NCBI RefSeq assembly: GCF_000471905.2
Contig: NW_006499651.1
Span: 561,108-625,107, forward strand
Length of the DNA: 64,000 nt
Reading direction: 5' to 3'
DNA from: Amborella trichopoda
Lineage: Eukaryota; Streptophyta; Magnoliopsida; Amborellales; Amborellaceae
Made by a program: the position numbers and the translations under genes. Shown here piece after piece: positions 11,950 to 24,502 of the stretch; the first letter of the stretch is position 1, and each line of letters begins with the position of its first letter. Under the pieces are notes generated by a model. The model was not told the origin of the DNA. It saw only the letters and a program-made list of their open reading frames with translations, and searched no databases.

Positions 11950-12455
11950 AAGTTAGGAAATCCATTATCGATTATAAATCGCAACGAGAACCGGAGGTCC
12001 ATTCTTACCAGGTCATCGCGGACCTTCACAGCCTGTTCATTGAAAAAACAAAGAGATCTTACGCTTCAAGTTCTTAGAAAAGCAGGTAATTTTTCCATCT
12101 TTGGAAACCCTAAGTCTCAGTTTATGACCTCACAGCGCTGCAAGAAACCCTAGATCCATGCCAAATCCAGGAAGCCTGGTCATTGTAATGCTTATGACTG
12201 TGAATGTATATGTTTTACTACTTTTAGAAACTCTAGAAAGCGTTTGTGATAATGAGCTTTGTATTGATCAAAACCCTAGAATTATGGTTATCCAGTTATC
12301 CTGCGGTATAACTGCGAAAATTCTTCGTTTAAATGGTGTTCGATTGCTTACTAATTGTCCCAGGATTAGATTTTATTTTTTAATTATTAGATTTTATTTT
12401 TTAATTATTTCTTCTTCCGCCTTTTGTATATCTGCATTAGCTGAAGCCTTTTCTA
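11950..12455 (+). promoter_or_regulatory. Probable 5' leader with leader intron of the DUF936 gene
   Basis: A good donor (agcag|gtaatt, intron start 12086) and acceptor (tgcattag|ctgaag, intron end 12440) would remove a leader intron of about 355 nt and leave 15 nt before the ATG at 12456. No obvious TATA box was chosen. The transcript start is not defined by the sequence. Confidence 0.4.
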
Positions 12456-15400
12456 ATGGGTTCTTTACACCCTGGTGTTCTTGTAAAACTCATAGAGAAC
12501 ATGAATAATGATGAAGAAAATAGGCCTGTTTTGTTGCAGGTCATAAGCATAGTTCCTGTTCTTGCAGGAACTGATCTATGGCCGAATCAGGGTTTTTATC
12601 TCAAGGTTTCTGATGCATCTCATGCCACTTATGTATCTGTACCAAAAGAAAATGCCGATATGATTCTTAGTGATAATTTGAGGTTAGGTCAGTTCATTCA
12701 TGTTGAGAGATTGGAATCTGCAGCTCCTGTTCCTTTACTAAAAGGAATTAAGCCTTCACCTGGAAGGCATCCATGTGTTCAAGGTCCTAAAGATGTTTTA
12801 GCACCGCAGAATTTAGTGTTTTTCGGGCCTCCATTGTCAAATTTAATACCTAACTCTGGTGAAAATGAAAATTCAGCTGATTTGACAGTTGATGACAAGG
12901 ATGAGAACCTAGGGTTAGGGGTTGAGATGAGTAATGATGAAATCTCTTGTAGAGTAGATAGTGCTGGTAAGGTTATCAATGAGGGTTCGAAGAAGAAGAT
13001 GTTCATGAAGTCTCGTTCTTTCAGATCTAGGACTGGTTCGAGTTCTCGAACAGTGAAGAAATCATTGAATTTTCGGTCAATACCTACATCTCCTACCAGT
13101 TTGCATTCGTTGGGCTGTGAGGAGAATGTTATTAGGAAAAGGAGTTCATCTGCAGATTGTTGCAGAGATGTTGTTCAAGATGTAAGTTTGTGTGGGCAGA
13201 AAAGTTTGAGGAGAACATGGGAGGAAATTCTTGAAGCGAAAAGAAAGATTTGTCCTAAATCTGTGACGGTGCCTCTTTATCGTGGTTCTTCTGTGAGTTC
13301 ATTAGATTGTCTTTGTTGGTTTAATTTGGTTTCATGTATTTGGCAGTTCTTGAATCATGGCAAACTTAGGACAAGAGCATATAAACACGTCATAAATTAA
13401 AAGAATAATCCACATGAGAACCTGTCTAGACATCTAAAAGTCAAGAGCTGGACTCCTACTTCAAACTGTGACATCAAAATGCCCTGATGCCTTCTTGAAG
13501 ATTCAACTTGCACAGGGGTCCATCCCTTTGTTTTTGAGATGGCAGCAAGCAGTGTTAGTGTTAGTCCCTTTTTTATGACAGTGTGTTAACCATTCCAAAA
13601 TTGAATAGACTTTACCCTATGCAATCACTTGGGGCATGTTTGTTTGTAAAAGAGGGGTTTGCCAAAACCCTCTCTTCCACAAAGTATGAAAGCCCATGGA
13701 ACAAATGGTCAAAAGACTTTGTTTTTAGGTAGCATGGATGCCATGAGTTTCATCTTGCAGCTTCCACGAGGATTCTTCAAATGTAGGAGTCCGTTTCGTG
13801 GAACGTCGGTCTCCCACTACGCAATTACGATTGCTTTTCTTTTAAAATATTCCAAAGAAGTTCACTGGACTTCTTCAATTTTGATATTTCAGATGGTTTT
13901 TATATCAATTACAGAATGCCCTTGGATAAGCTTTATCATTCTTGTGAGACACATTACATCATATGTATTTGATATTTGTGAGTATCAACCATATTTGTTG
14001 GGTTTAGTAATAGAGGTGATTATTCTCTCCATATTCCTTTGTCCTACCAACAATTTATAAGCCCTGGGCATAAGAGAGATTCAAATCTATCTTAGGTAAG
14101 TGGGGGGTTAAATTTGTTGACGCTAGTAAAAGAATTTCCTGCTTGTATGATATTTGAGCCTGTCCAAGAAACTTAATTGTTAACTTGATGAATAGAAAAC
14201 CTGCGATGGGGTTTATGCAGGGGGGAAGGGTGTACAGTCTGTACCCCCTTTTTTGATCCCTAGAAGTATTCCTGCCTGCCCTGAAAATTACTAGAAGTTT
14301 ATCGAAATACGGGAATAACTAAATAAGGGTATTGCCTGAGGCCCTGAGCATTGGGATTGATGTACACTTAACTTCTTGCATATTGGAATCTTATTATTTG
14401 TAATAATCTGTGCTACACAATGAGCTTTCTTGAAAGCACACTGTTAAGTAATGTGATCCATTGTTAATTAATGCCATCCGATTATGGTCTTCTTTCTCTT
14501 CATTAGACAAAATTGTTTTTTACTACTCTTCTAGTAAGCATTTAAAATCTTATTCATAAATTGCGCATATTTGTCTTTGTATTACAAAACAATCACCATA
14601 CATAATACTTTCTCATGGATATACAGGCCCCTCTATGTCAATGGGCTGAAAATGAAAAGCTCACAACCAAAGATGCTGATTCAATTTGCATGCGTGTCAA
14701 GAAACGATTGGGAAGTACTAAGGTGGTTTATAACTCCAATAATCAGAGGGTTACTGTTTCAAAGAAAACATCCACTGAAAGTTTGTTTACCAGTATTCCG
14801 TTAGACATTGTTAAGGTTATTGCTAGCAACAAAATATGTGCAGAAAGCAGTATTTCATGGCCTTCTCTCCCTTCGAATCTTGTGAAACTTGGGAAGGTAT
14901 GTATATTCTTTAAGCCTCCCTTCTTTCACTTAAGATCTATGTAATGTTAGTCTGTATTTCTGAGTGATAAAACTTGGGAATGTATGTATTTAAGTATTGT
15001 TTGATGCCTCCCTATTTTTAATAGAAAATTATGATATAAGAGTATGTATTTCAAAGTGCATAGAGTATCCAGGGAGACCCTTCTGCAATAACTACATGTG
15101 GCAAGCTATATTTCAATAGTTTTGCTATATTTGGATTTTGGAGTCCACATTCCTTGTCTTTTCCAATCAGTACTACTTTCCCATGGGTTATCGTTCCCTG
15201 GTTCACTATTCATTCCTTGTTTAGGATACAGGATTACTGTTCATGTCTTTCTTTCAAGAGTACTTAAAATGCTGTAGTTCTCTCTCTCTCTCTCTCTTCT
15301 NTCTCTCCCTCTCTNCTCTCTCTACTCACTCACTCACTACACACTACTACACACACACTACTACACTACACTACACTACTACANNNNNNNNNNNNNNNNN

Positions 15401-15509
15401 NNNAGTTCGTTCCGTTCGTTCGTACTACTCTACTTCTTCGTTTAGTTAGTACGTAGTAGTACTAGTTCTATAGTCGTTCTTTCTTACGTAGTACGTTAAA
15501 TAGTACTGT

Positions 15510-15551
<42 letters not shown>

Positions 15552-18500
15552 CACACAGACCTGCACACACCACAAAAAAAACAGAAAAAGGAAAAAAAAA
15601 AAGTTGCACCTCTGCATCTCTCATCACGACTACTGCTTCCTCCTTCCGTTGCTGTGGAATTAAATGCAAGCTGTATAAATTGCCTTTGGCCCTTCTATTG
15701 ATGTAGTGTCCCACACACACACAGACCCATGCACATGCACAAAAAAGAAACAGAAAAAAAGGAAACAAAACATTGCACCTCTTCATCTCTTATCACCACT
15801 ACTGCTTCCCCCTTCCGTTGCTGTGGAATTAAGTGCAACCTGTTACCTGTATAAATTGCCTTTGGCCTTTCTATTGATGTAGTGTCATGTTAGCATGTCT
15901 TTGTTTGATTTTTTCATATTTGATATCAGGCTTATCTTTCCTCTTCCACCCCACACAACCCCCCGCCCTTTTTTTTTTTTTGTTGTGTGTGTGTGTGTGT
16001 AGTGTCTAGTTTGCTGTGCTTTCAATTGTTCACTAGCATTTCTTTTAGTTCGCTCCTCCTCATGCACAACAACCCCCCCTCCTCTTCTTCCTTTTCCCTT
16101 TTTTTTTTTGGGAGGGGTTATTCTGTTTGATGTAAAAACCAGTGCCCTACTTACACCTGTTGCCTTTGGATTTGCAGGAGGTTTTGAGGCAGAGAGATAT
16201 AGCATTACTTGCAGCTGTCGATGCTTTGCAAGAAGCATTTGCTGCAGAGAAAATGATCAAATGCTTGAGGTGAATATACAGATGAGTATAGTGAACGTTC
16301 TTGATAGTGCATAGTTTAATAAATTATATAGTAACTGCTTATCGGTATAATTAATTTTTAACTAAGAATCCTAATTTTTAATTTGAACAAGGTTTCAACG
16401 TACTCATTCTAATTTCATGATGAGAAACATTTATAACTGTTGATGTCAGCGACTTTTTACCTGTTCAACCACTGTCTGTATGCAGTGTAATTATTGATTT
16501 CCCATTGGTTTTGAACTAGTTCCATAGTTTTGAATTAAAACACATAAAAAGAACTTGTTCCATGGTTTACCTGAATGTGTGTTATTTATGTTTCTTTTCT
16601 GTTGTTGCTTCTGATCAAGAACGAGGCTGCAGGTTTTCCAGATTTCAGACAGGAATCTGAGTAATCATAGAACTATTTTGTGGTAATTAATAATTATAGT
16701 AGCAAATATTCCCCTCAAATTAGTTTTAACAACATATAACACTAAATATAAGTCCATGAAAATAGGATTTTCGAAGATTACCCTTACCTATCCTATGATT
16801 TTCTATAGTTTAACGATAAGGCTTCTCAAAATATTTCACGCACTAAATCTTCCCTCCCATATCCCAGCTCACTTCCTATCCTAAGAAAAACTAAAAAAAA
16901 TAATAACACTAAAAAACTAAAAAATAATAGCACTAATCTTTATCTACATCATTCTCTCTGGATTGAGAGAAGCTCGACCTCGAGCTCATAGAACTCAAAT
17001 CTTTTAGAGGTCTTCTCAAAAGCTGGTGATGCAGTCCCACCATACGTCTCAACTTGATTTCTCCTTCAAGCTCATAGGGTGGTACGTATCATTTTCTTCA
17101 CAATTGACTCTAGAAATTTCTTGCATGTTTGGGCTATCAACATTGTCTTTTGCATGGAGATCTACGACTCCATATTCTTCTTCCTCCAATTGCAATCTAT
17201 GAAATAGATCTCGTAGACTCTCTATAGGATGTGGATCTTGTCTACAACCAGTACCTTGAGTTTGTTGTGGGACTTTTGGTGCAAGATTAATATGGTTGCG
17301 AGCACCCTCTTCACGATGAAGATTGTTCTCCAACCGTTGCATCCCTTGATTGGTTGCGCTTATATCGCGTCGGATACCCTCCAAGGTTGTGTGCTCAGGC
17401 TCTCTTGAATTTGCTGACCCATATAATCCATGAGTTGCGGCAAATATCCTCGATCGTAAGAGCAAGTTTCGGTGACATCTTAATTGATGGATCTTACTTG
17501 CTTTGATACTAACTGATGCAGGAAGAAATAATAATAAACAAAAAAATAAAAATAAAATAAAAGTTTGAGGGAATATACCTTCTTTCAAAGTCTGCAAGGG
17601 AATCCACCCCAAAAAGATCTATTTATAAGATTAACTTTAGTCAATTCCCATCTCTCTTATTTACAATGAGGGACTTTTTCCCTTTAAATAGACCTCAAGA
17701 GAAAATAAATGAATAAATAAAAAGAAAAAAGAAACTCTCTTATCTCTCTAACTCACACCACTCTTCATGATCCCTTATCTCTCTCTAACTCTCATGCCCT
17801 ATTTTCCTCATTTCTCCAATCTTTAGCTCTTATCTTTTTCCCATATCTAGATCTCCTTAAATGTCTCCTTCCCACGTGATGCCCCTTAAATATCTAACTA
17901 AATCTCCTAAGTCCATGAAAATTGGACTTTCGAAGATTAGCCTTACCTATTCTATGATTTTCTATAGTTTAAAGATAAGGCTTCCCAAAACAACTCACGC
18001 ACCAAATCTTCCCTCCCATATCCCAACTCACTTCCTATCCCAAAGAAAAACTAAAAAAAATAATAACACTAAAAAACTAAAAAATAATAACATTTATCTT
18101 TATTTGCATGACAAGTTGACTGAAATGAGAAATGTGTGTTTATCTGTGTTGGGAACCATTACTTGCTCCATTGCCTCTTCTTGTAGTGAGGTCCCCACTG
18201 CAACAATTTCCATACCTCAAAATCGACTTGGCTAGCACTGGCAAATTGATCTTAATAAATCTAACCACACCAAAACAGTATTTGGTGTAATAGCAACACA
18301 AGCAAACTAGGAAACTCCAAAACAACAACACAACCCTAAAAACTAAAATCCAAATACTACCAACGCACAAATGTACATGGTTCACCCAAATCAAGTTACC
18401 TCCATAGGCAACCAGAAAGGATATAATTTCATCATCATGGAAGAATTACAAGATTTGGCTAAATACATTAGTTGTCTTACAATTGGCAAAGCACTGCCGA

Positions 18501-21419
18501 TTCCCCCCTATCCACTACCATAGAACAACCATCAAATCAACCTTCATTGTCACTTTCCATCCCCATTGCTCCACATACAAGGGAGAAATCTAATGAAAAC
18601 AACCCAAAATATAGGGCAAAATAGGAGCTAGATTTTACCCAAAACCCACAATTCTCAACCTCAACTTCGCATGATTACTTTCTCTCTCTACTCAATGGCT
18701 TATTAAACCCCCACTTAAAGAAATTTACACAATGACTAAACTGCACTTAGATATGGAGATAAATACCTATTGGGAGTGACTTTGTATCAGACTCAACATT
18801 CTAAAGGCATGATGGAAATAAACAAGTTTATGAAAAGGAACCGGGCGTTCTGTTTATCTTTCCTACTTGGTTCCTTCAATCTATTTTCAGAATTTCCGTG
18901 AACCAAATAATTATATGTGGATGTGGAATCCATTCAGGGAAGACCTTCAAAATAATCACTTGCATAATAATATATGAAGTCCTAATTGAAGTTGTTCTCT
19001 TTCCTTTTCCCTTTCTTCATTTGTGGTTGCTAGGGGGAAGGAGGGATTTAGTGAGCATGGAAGGAGAAAAGGAGGAGGGGTGAGTTGTCATTACTGTGTG
19101 TGCTCCCGAGGGCAACATTCCAAGAACTGCAATCTTTCCAATTTTTTTTTTTGGTTTTTTTTTCCCCTTTTGGAGCATGGACATTTACTTCATTTAATCG
19201 TAAAATCATTATAAAACTCTTTGCACCATCCCTTTACATTCAATCAAAAAAATTTAGACTCTTTAAAGACCATAGAAATATGACCATGCTGTAAGCTCTC
19301 TATTTATATAAAGTATGTACCTCTAAAGAGGTTTTGTAAGGTCCAGTATTTCAGAAAACGCTAGGCGGCGCCTAGGCAGTCTGGGGGGGCGGTCCAGGCC
19401 GCCTAGCACTTAGGCAACCCCCGGCCGCCAAACACCTAGGCGGGCGCCCAGAACTTGGGCAGCCCAGTAGAAAGACAAATGTCTCTATAGTTTAACAATA
19501 TAATTATAACTGTATAACACATAAGAGTTAGGGACTTAGGGCACATCAAATGTATAGTACACAAGTCCACATAGCATACACTCCTCCATACTCCATAAGT
19601 CCATATCCAATTATCCATAGTCTGATAGTCTACACTCCACACATAGTTAAGTAATAGATTTATACAAGCAATCAAAAAAAAAATTTCACTAACTTTGATT
19701 GCTTGATCTCCAAACTTCCACCTCCAAGATGTTTCTAAGGACTTAAAATCTTCTAAAAAATCCTCTAATATATTTTATAAAACATCAATCTAATATCAAT
19801 GGGTGATGCTTGGATCAATTTCTCGTAACTTTGAAAAACCCTGTGATCCTATGGAAATCACTAAAAACTAGTTTTTTTGGGTTTTTCTTTCTATAAAATA
19901 GGCTCTAATGGGGTTTAGGTTTCAAATGAACTTAAAACCCACGATTTTACCCTTTTTGTATGAAAAGAAAAATATAAAAAAATGCACTCAGTGAGGGGCA
20001 TTTTCGCTAGGCACCCACCTAGGCGGGTTCCCTGGCACGTAGGCAAGTTCCCTGGGGCCTAGGTGGGCGTCGGGGACAGCCCACCTAATTTGGCCGCCTA
20101 AGCCCTAGCGATGCGCTCAAGCCTTCTGGACCGCCTAGGCACTGGGTGGTCCGTTTTTTAAAACAATGGTAAGGCCCCATCTTAGCCAGAGAATCTGTGA
20201 CTTTGTTGGTCTCCCTCAACAATGGTGAAGGGGACCTTCAAAGTACTCAAATAATTGAAAGTTTCTTCAAAAACTTGTTGGAGCCTCCAAGGCCAAGTCT
20301 AATGTCCATCAACCCACCTAATGATGCCGAATAGTAACCTTCAATAATCAGCACTTTCCACTTGGGGTCAATGTTTTTCAGGCCAACAAGGATCTGCCCT
20401 TGTTTCATTGGAAAACTGCACTTGAAACAAGAAACAAAGCAATAAAGTTCTCCTGGCCCTGAAAGTTTTAGAGACCCTGTCAAGACATAAAAAGTCTAGT
20501 GCTAAGATATTTCACACTTTACATTGTTTTGCCTTCCAATAAAATGATACTGTTATATCTGCTTGTCTATGTATTAACCTGAAACTGTTCTCTAGTGATG
20601 CTTTATCCTGATGTTGATAAACACAAACCTGACTTAGTTTTTCGTTTTTTATAGTGTGTATGCAGATCTCCAATCTTCTGGCAAAGAAGATACTCCCCAG
20701 CCAGCAGTTGAACACTTCTTGAACCTCCATGATGACCTCGTTCACAGCCACTCTACCGTTCAAGCTCTAGTGAAAAGAAGTATAAGAGAACCACCTTCAG
20801 GTGATGAAGAAACTCACTCAAATTCCTCCAAGGAAACCACAGAGATTTTATTAGAGCAAAAGAAGAAGGCAACACTTTGGATCAAAGCAGCTCTAGCATC
20901 AGATTTCTCTCTTAAACCCTTAATGTTAAAGGAATCTCCTCTCGATGCCAAGGATTCCATCTCTGAGAGGAAAAGAAACTCAATCCCATGCTGCGATAAA
21001 CCCACCTCTGCTATTTGTAAGCCAAAGACAGAAGATGGAAGCAAGAGAACAGGGTCAGAGAAAGAACAAGCATGGATCAAGGGGACTGGCCTTTTAGAGG
21101 CTGCTAGTTTGGCCAGATACTTGCGAGTGGAATGCAAGACCTGGTTCTTGAGGTTTGTCGAGAAAACTTTGGATGATCTAGTGAGGCGAAAGCTATTCGG
21201 GGGCTCAGATGGCGGGTTATGTGTCAGCTCAAGAGAGTGAATGACTGGTTGGATGAGAGTGGGTTCGAGGAGGATGGCTCACCACAGAGAGAGGCATGTG
21301 GAAGAGTGAGAAAGAAGATATATGAGGCTCTTTTGAACCATGTAGAGTGCACATCCATGGCAATGGGAAGCTCAAAGACAGTGCCAGAGGTTACGGAGGC
21401 AAAGAGTGAGGTGGTGTGA
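12456..21419 (+). CDS. DUF936 family protein (plant-specific, function unknown)
   Basis: Four coding exons with GT-AG borders in consistent phase: 12456-13292, 14627-14896, 16178-16269 and 20655 onward. The start [17 protein letters not shown] is the typical DUF936 N-terminus. The conserved block runs to about residue 115 ([20 protein letters not shown], then [16 protein letters not shown] and [10 protein letters not shown]). A basic serine-rich stretch lies at about 185-230. Exons 2-4 carry [34 protein letters not shown] and [15 protein letters not shown], all family hallmarks. The first frame of exon 4 stops at 21238-21240 after residue 594. The expected C-terminal segment ([11 protein letters not shown] ... 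[12 protein letters not shown]) lies in another frame at 21219-21419. Either a one-base change or sequence error, or a 47-nt GT-AG intron (21181-21227), would explain this. Biochemical role and location are not known for the family. Confidence 0.9.
13293..14626 (+). other. Intron 1 of the DUF936 gene
   Basis: Bounded by tct|gtgagt at 13293 and atacag| at 14626. It is AT-rich with no second gene and no clear intact transposon. A stretch from about 13632 ('ggggcatgtttgtttg') resembles the start of some plant MITEs, but no matching right end was found. Confidence 0.7.
15270..15550. repeat. Microsatellite tract with assembly gap
   Basis: A CT repeat from about 15281 is followed by 'actcactcact', 'acactact' and similar simple sequence, single N bases at 15301 and 15315, and 20 Ns at 15384-15403. 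After the gap comes an odd stretch with few homopolymers ('gttcgttccgttcgttcg', 'tagttagtacgtagtagt'), and then CT repeat again to 15548. The composition differs sharply from the surroundings and suggests poor consensus rather than biology. Confidence 0.8.
15550..15888. repeat. Tandem duplication, two units of about 160-179 bp
   Basis: Unit 1 (about 15550-15709) and unit 2 (about 15710-15888) share 'ccacacaca', 'ttgcacctct', 'ccttccgttgctgtgg', 'tataaattgcctttggcc' and 'ctattgatgtagtgtc' in the same order. The second unit has a short internal insertion. It lies in intron 2 of the DUF936 gene beside the assembly gap. Confidence 0.8.
16752..18107 (-). mobile_element. Small LTR-retroelement fossil (TRIM/LARD-like), minus strand
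   Basis: A direct repeat of about 195 bp occurs at 16752-16945 and 17911-18107, both ending in CA. A stretch at about 17495-17512, read on the minus strand, resembles an initiator-Met tRNA primer-binding site (TATCAAAGC core). It adjoins the right LTR, which then spans about 17514-18107. A pyrimidine-rich run (ctctctgg) follows the left LTR where a polypurine tract is expected on the minus strand. The short interior (about 16946-17495) codes only for a gag-like fragment. The left LTR seems partial. The element is incomplete and non-autonomous, and the LTR pair has visibly diverged, so it is not recent. Confidence 0.55.
18130..18870 (-). mobile_element. Possible LTR fragment, minus strand
   Basis: Read on the minus strand, the stretch has features common in plant LTRs: 'aagccattgagtagag', pyrimidine/purine-rich leader-like sequence and 'gggtgaaccatgtac'. 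No second copy or coding part is present in the window, so the call rests on general resemblance only. Confidence 0.3.
19344..20168. mobile_element. hAT-type element, GC-rich CTAGGCG family, copy A (825 bp)
   Basis: It starts CAGTATTTCAGAAAACG and ends ...CCGTTTTTTAAAACAATG, imperfect inverted termini with CTAGGCGGCGCC and CCGCCTAGGCAC just inside. It is flanked by gtaaggtc (19336-19343) and gtaaggcc (20169-20176), 7 of 8 matching, as expected for hAT. Both ends are very GC-rich with repeated 'cctaggc', while the centre is AT-rich. There is no transposase. Two sister copies are at 33759-35729 and 35798-36159. Confidence 0.8.
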
Positions 21420-22149
21420 AGGGAGAGAGAGAGAGATGGACGCATTGTTTATTGTTTAATATAAAGTCGAGGGTGCCGAGATACAAAGTTGGTTGCTGAC
21501 CCAACTATTTTGTTGTAAATAATATGCTGGAAGCTCTGTAAGGCTTGTTCCCTTCTCTATTTTTGTTGTTAATGTTCTTTCATAAGAATTATTGCAAATT
21601 CAAAATCTGGTAAAGTTGTTCAGAGCCTACTATTGATTTGAGACTACGCTCAATTGTATCTATTGTGTATCCTTTAAAAATAAATTCTTACCTACTGATA
21701 ATTCAAGAACATTATTCCTGAGATGAGATGTTATGATGAATTGATCACATGTGAAAGTATAATATAAACGTCAACTTTGAGAGAGTTTGCATGCTTTTTC
21801 ATTTTTCTCTCTTCCTTTGGAGTTTGAAGACTGGTTCATCTCCGATTTTGTTCAAGGTGGAACTGCCCATAGAGCACCCTCATCCAAGGACAAACCACGA
21901 TAGTGTCTTGGTCGGAATGTCACCTTCAGGTTCCTAGAGAAGGAAAATTAGTCAGAAGTTCATGCATCTAACTGCCTATTTGTTCTACATGTGCATTGCT
22001 CTAGGAAAATAGTCCCCTCTATTCTAGCTTGTGCGATCTTCATGGACTGCTGAGACTATTTTGCGAGCATGTCAAAAATAACTTGTGAAAACCGGGAGAC
22101 TGATTCGAACGGTCTCCATTTTGAATCAAGTACTCCCAAGTTTGTGAGT
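21420..22149. other. 3' flank of the DUF936 gene, no other gene seen
   Basis: A purine run (agagagagagag) follows the last open frame. The sequence then becomes AT-rich with several weak poly(A)-like sites. Nothing else is recognised. Confidence 0.5.
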
Positions 22150-22560
22150 GCTATACTCCAAAACTAGGGTTTCCTCTCTCTAGCTCTCTCTGTAAAGTCT
22201 AAAGCAAGAAACCAACTAAAACTCTAAATTCATCTCTCTCTCTCTCTCTAAAGTGAAAACCAGCTGCGCAAAACCCCAAAACCAAGGCTTTCTTTCTCTA
22301 ATGTTCTCTATCTAAACAAATCTCTCTCTCTCTCTCCCCCCCACCCATACACACACAATCGAAAACCCGTGGAGTGCCTCTGTTTATGGACCCAGGACCT
22401 TCCCTTACAAATCCTCTCTCTCACACACCCACACACACTCTCTCTCTCGCTTATTTTTTGCTCCAAACTCTACCAGCTAATTATTTTATTGATGATCAAT
22501 GTAAAGCAAACTTTCATCTTTGTTTATTTTTTTTTCCTTTTTTTCTCTCTCTAAATCATG
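22150..22560. repeat. CT-rich microsatellite cluster
   Basis: Several CT runs (about 22171-22195, 22232-22249, 22321-22338, 22419-22450) are separated by unique sequence. Plant 5' leaders can look like this, but no coding exon follows within reach, so it is listed only as simple repeat. Confidence 0.6.
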
Positions 22561-23925
22561 TAGAGCAGATTTTGGATAAGCAAACTACCCATGTGACTTT
22601 TGCACATGGAGAACCCCATGTCTATGGTAGGCCAATTTTCTTCTAATTACTGGTTGCTTCATTCATTGTTATTGCATTTTTCTTTGAGATTTTACTGGAA
22701 TTCAATTTTTATTCTTTGTGAATGAAAGCAAACAATTGGGATCTTATTTATTCTTCTCGCTGTACATTATGTAGCTTTGATTCATTCAAAGAGTTAATTT
22801 GGGTTTCAATTTTGTTTTAATCTTTCTTTTATTTACTCGGTTCTTTACTTTTTATAATAATTCTTATTTTAAGTTATAATTTCTTAATACAATCATCTAA
22901 ATCATTGAGTGGAGTTATATCAAATACTTAGCACTGCATATTTTCTTCGGGCCATTGATCTATTTTGTTCCCTGGTACATGAAATATGTGAGTTCTAGTG
23001 TTTGATTTTTTTTGGGTTGTTCAGTGGGGAGGGGTCCCTACTCGTGGTGGGAATGAAACTTAATACGTTATATTGCGGCAATCCACCAACCTGACCACTT
23101 AGCCTTAAGCCCATTCCTCACCTGAGTTAAACTTGATTTTATAGTTTCAAGTTTTCAATTTGGATCTTGTGAAGCATGATTCGTGATACGGGTTTCAAAT
23201 CTAAACTTATGATAGTCAAGAATTCAGAAAAGTGCAGCACGTATATGGGATTCTGGTTTTTTGGAACTTGATCATAGTATATAAACAATGTAGGTTGTTG
23301 AAATAAGCTCATGCCAGTTAGTTTAGTTTTGATGAACTGGATTTGACATTTTGATGGGTAATGTAACTGTCAACTTTGATGGTTCCTTCAGTTTTGACTG
23401 GTACTCTCCTGTCAAAAATAACTTCTCATAAACTACCAATCTTTGGTAAGGGTTGAAAATTTGAAATTGTCCACTTGAGCCATTAAATGTATGTCAGCTT
23501 AAATCTTTTTTTTTTTTTTGGCACTTGCAAATTTTAGAAACTTTCTGAATAAACTTAGTTGTACTTGAGCCACGAAGCTTGCTGAAATCTAAACTGGAAA
23601 TTGGAAATTGGAAATCATAAAGCAGCCAATAATTTTAATTATACAGGCACATCTCCTTAGGTGCTTCGATGCAAATGCAATTAACTCCATGATTAGCAAC
23701 AACGTTGGAAGGTAAAAAGAGTAGAAATTCAAAGGGGAGCATTCCTCTTGGTATTATAATGGTTTCAATAAACATCTGATAAAATCGATGCTCCAAACCC
23801 AAATTTCTCCCTTTCAATTATGTATATAAAAAAAGGCCCAAATTTCCCCGTTAAAATTGATTGCAGCTCTTTCAAGCTTCTGCGGTCTCCATTACCATTC
23901 AGCTTTTGTTTTGGAAGTCTAACCG
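22561..23925. other. Intergenic, nothing recognised
   Basis: AT-rich sequence without a convincing open frame, splice pattern, inverted termini or internal duplication. Confidence 0.5.
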
Positions 23926-24502
23926 TAGTGTTCTGAAAAACGACTTGGCCAAAGTACTCGGACCTTGGCCAAGGCGAGTTGCCCAGGTGAGTCCAAATAA
24001 TTTGCTTGAGTTCAATCCTATTAAATAGGACTTGCTTGAGTTCAATCCTATTAAATAAAAGAAGGAAAAAGATAAAAAGGTAGAATAAATATAATATAAC
24101 TTGCTCTTTTTAACATTAAATGCCGAACCCCAACTGTAACGTGCAATATGCGTGAGCACAATCCAAAAAGCATTCAAGTGCAACTTTTGACTTGAAATAG
24201 ACATAGTATTTTATATAAGAGTAACGATCTTATGAGACCCTCCCACATTTATGTGTATAGGACTTTAAAGAGTCACCATTAAATTTGATACAGGTATCTA
24301 GAAAAGTTTATCTGTACCAAATTTCATGGTGATCCTTTAAAGTCCTATGCACATGAGTGTGGGAAGGTGGATATCACAAGATCATTTCCCTTTATATAAA
24401 TTATACAAATTTGGTTTACTCTGGCGGAAACTCATCTCGCCCTTAGGCGAGTCCGAAATACTCGCCAATTCAGAATGGCCTTGACCGAGGCTTGAAACTC
24501 TG
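23926..24502. mobile_element. hAT-type element (577 bp)
   Basis: It starts TAGTGTTCTGAAAAACG and ends ...GGCTTGAAACTCTG, imperfect inverted termini with 'acttggcca' and 'tggccttgac' inside. The flanks tctaaccg (23918-23925) and tccaacag (24503-24510) match at 6 of 8 positions. An internal direct repeat of 'cttgagttcaatcctatt' (about 24003 and 24034) is also seen. It is related in design to, but diverged from, the CTAGGCG family. Confidence 0.5.

Larger units (their letters stand above)
16270..20654 (+). other. Intron 3 of the DUF936 gene (about 4.4 kb, repeat-filled)
   Basis: Bounded by ttgag|gtgaat and atag|tgtgtat. It holds a small LTR fossil (16752-18107), an LTR-like stretch (18130-18870) and an 825-bp hAT element (19344-20168). 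The remaining parts (16270-16750, 18871-19335, 20177-20654) show nothing recognisable. Confidence 0.85.

Noticed and set aside
17049-17612. A 187-residue minus-strand open frame as a host gene
   Set aside because: It lies between the two LTR pieces of a small retroelement and its only protein-like part resembles gag.
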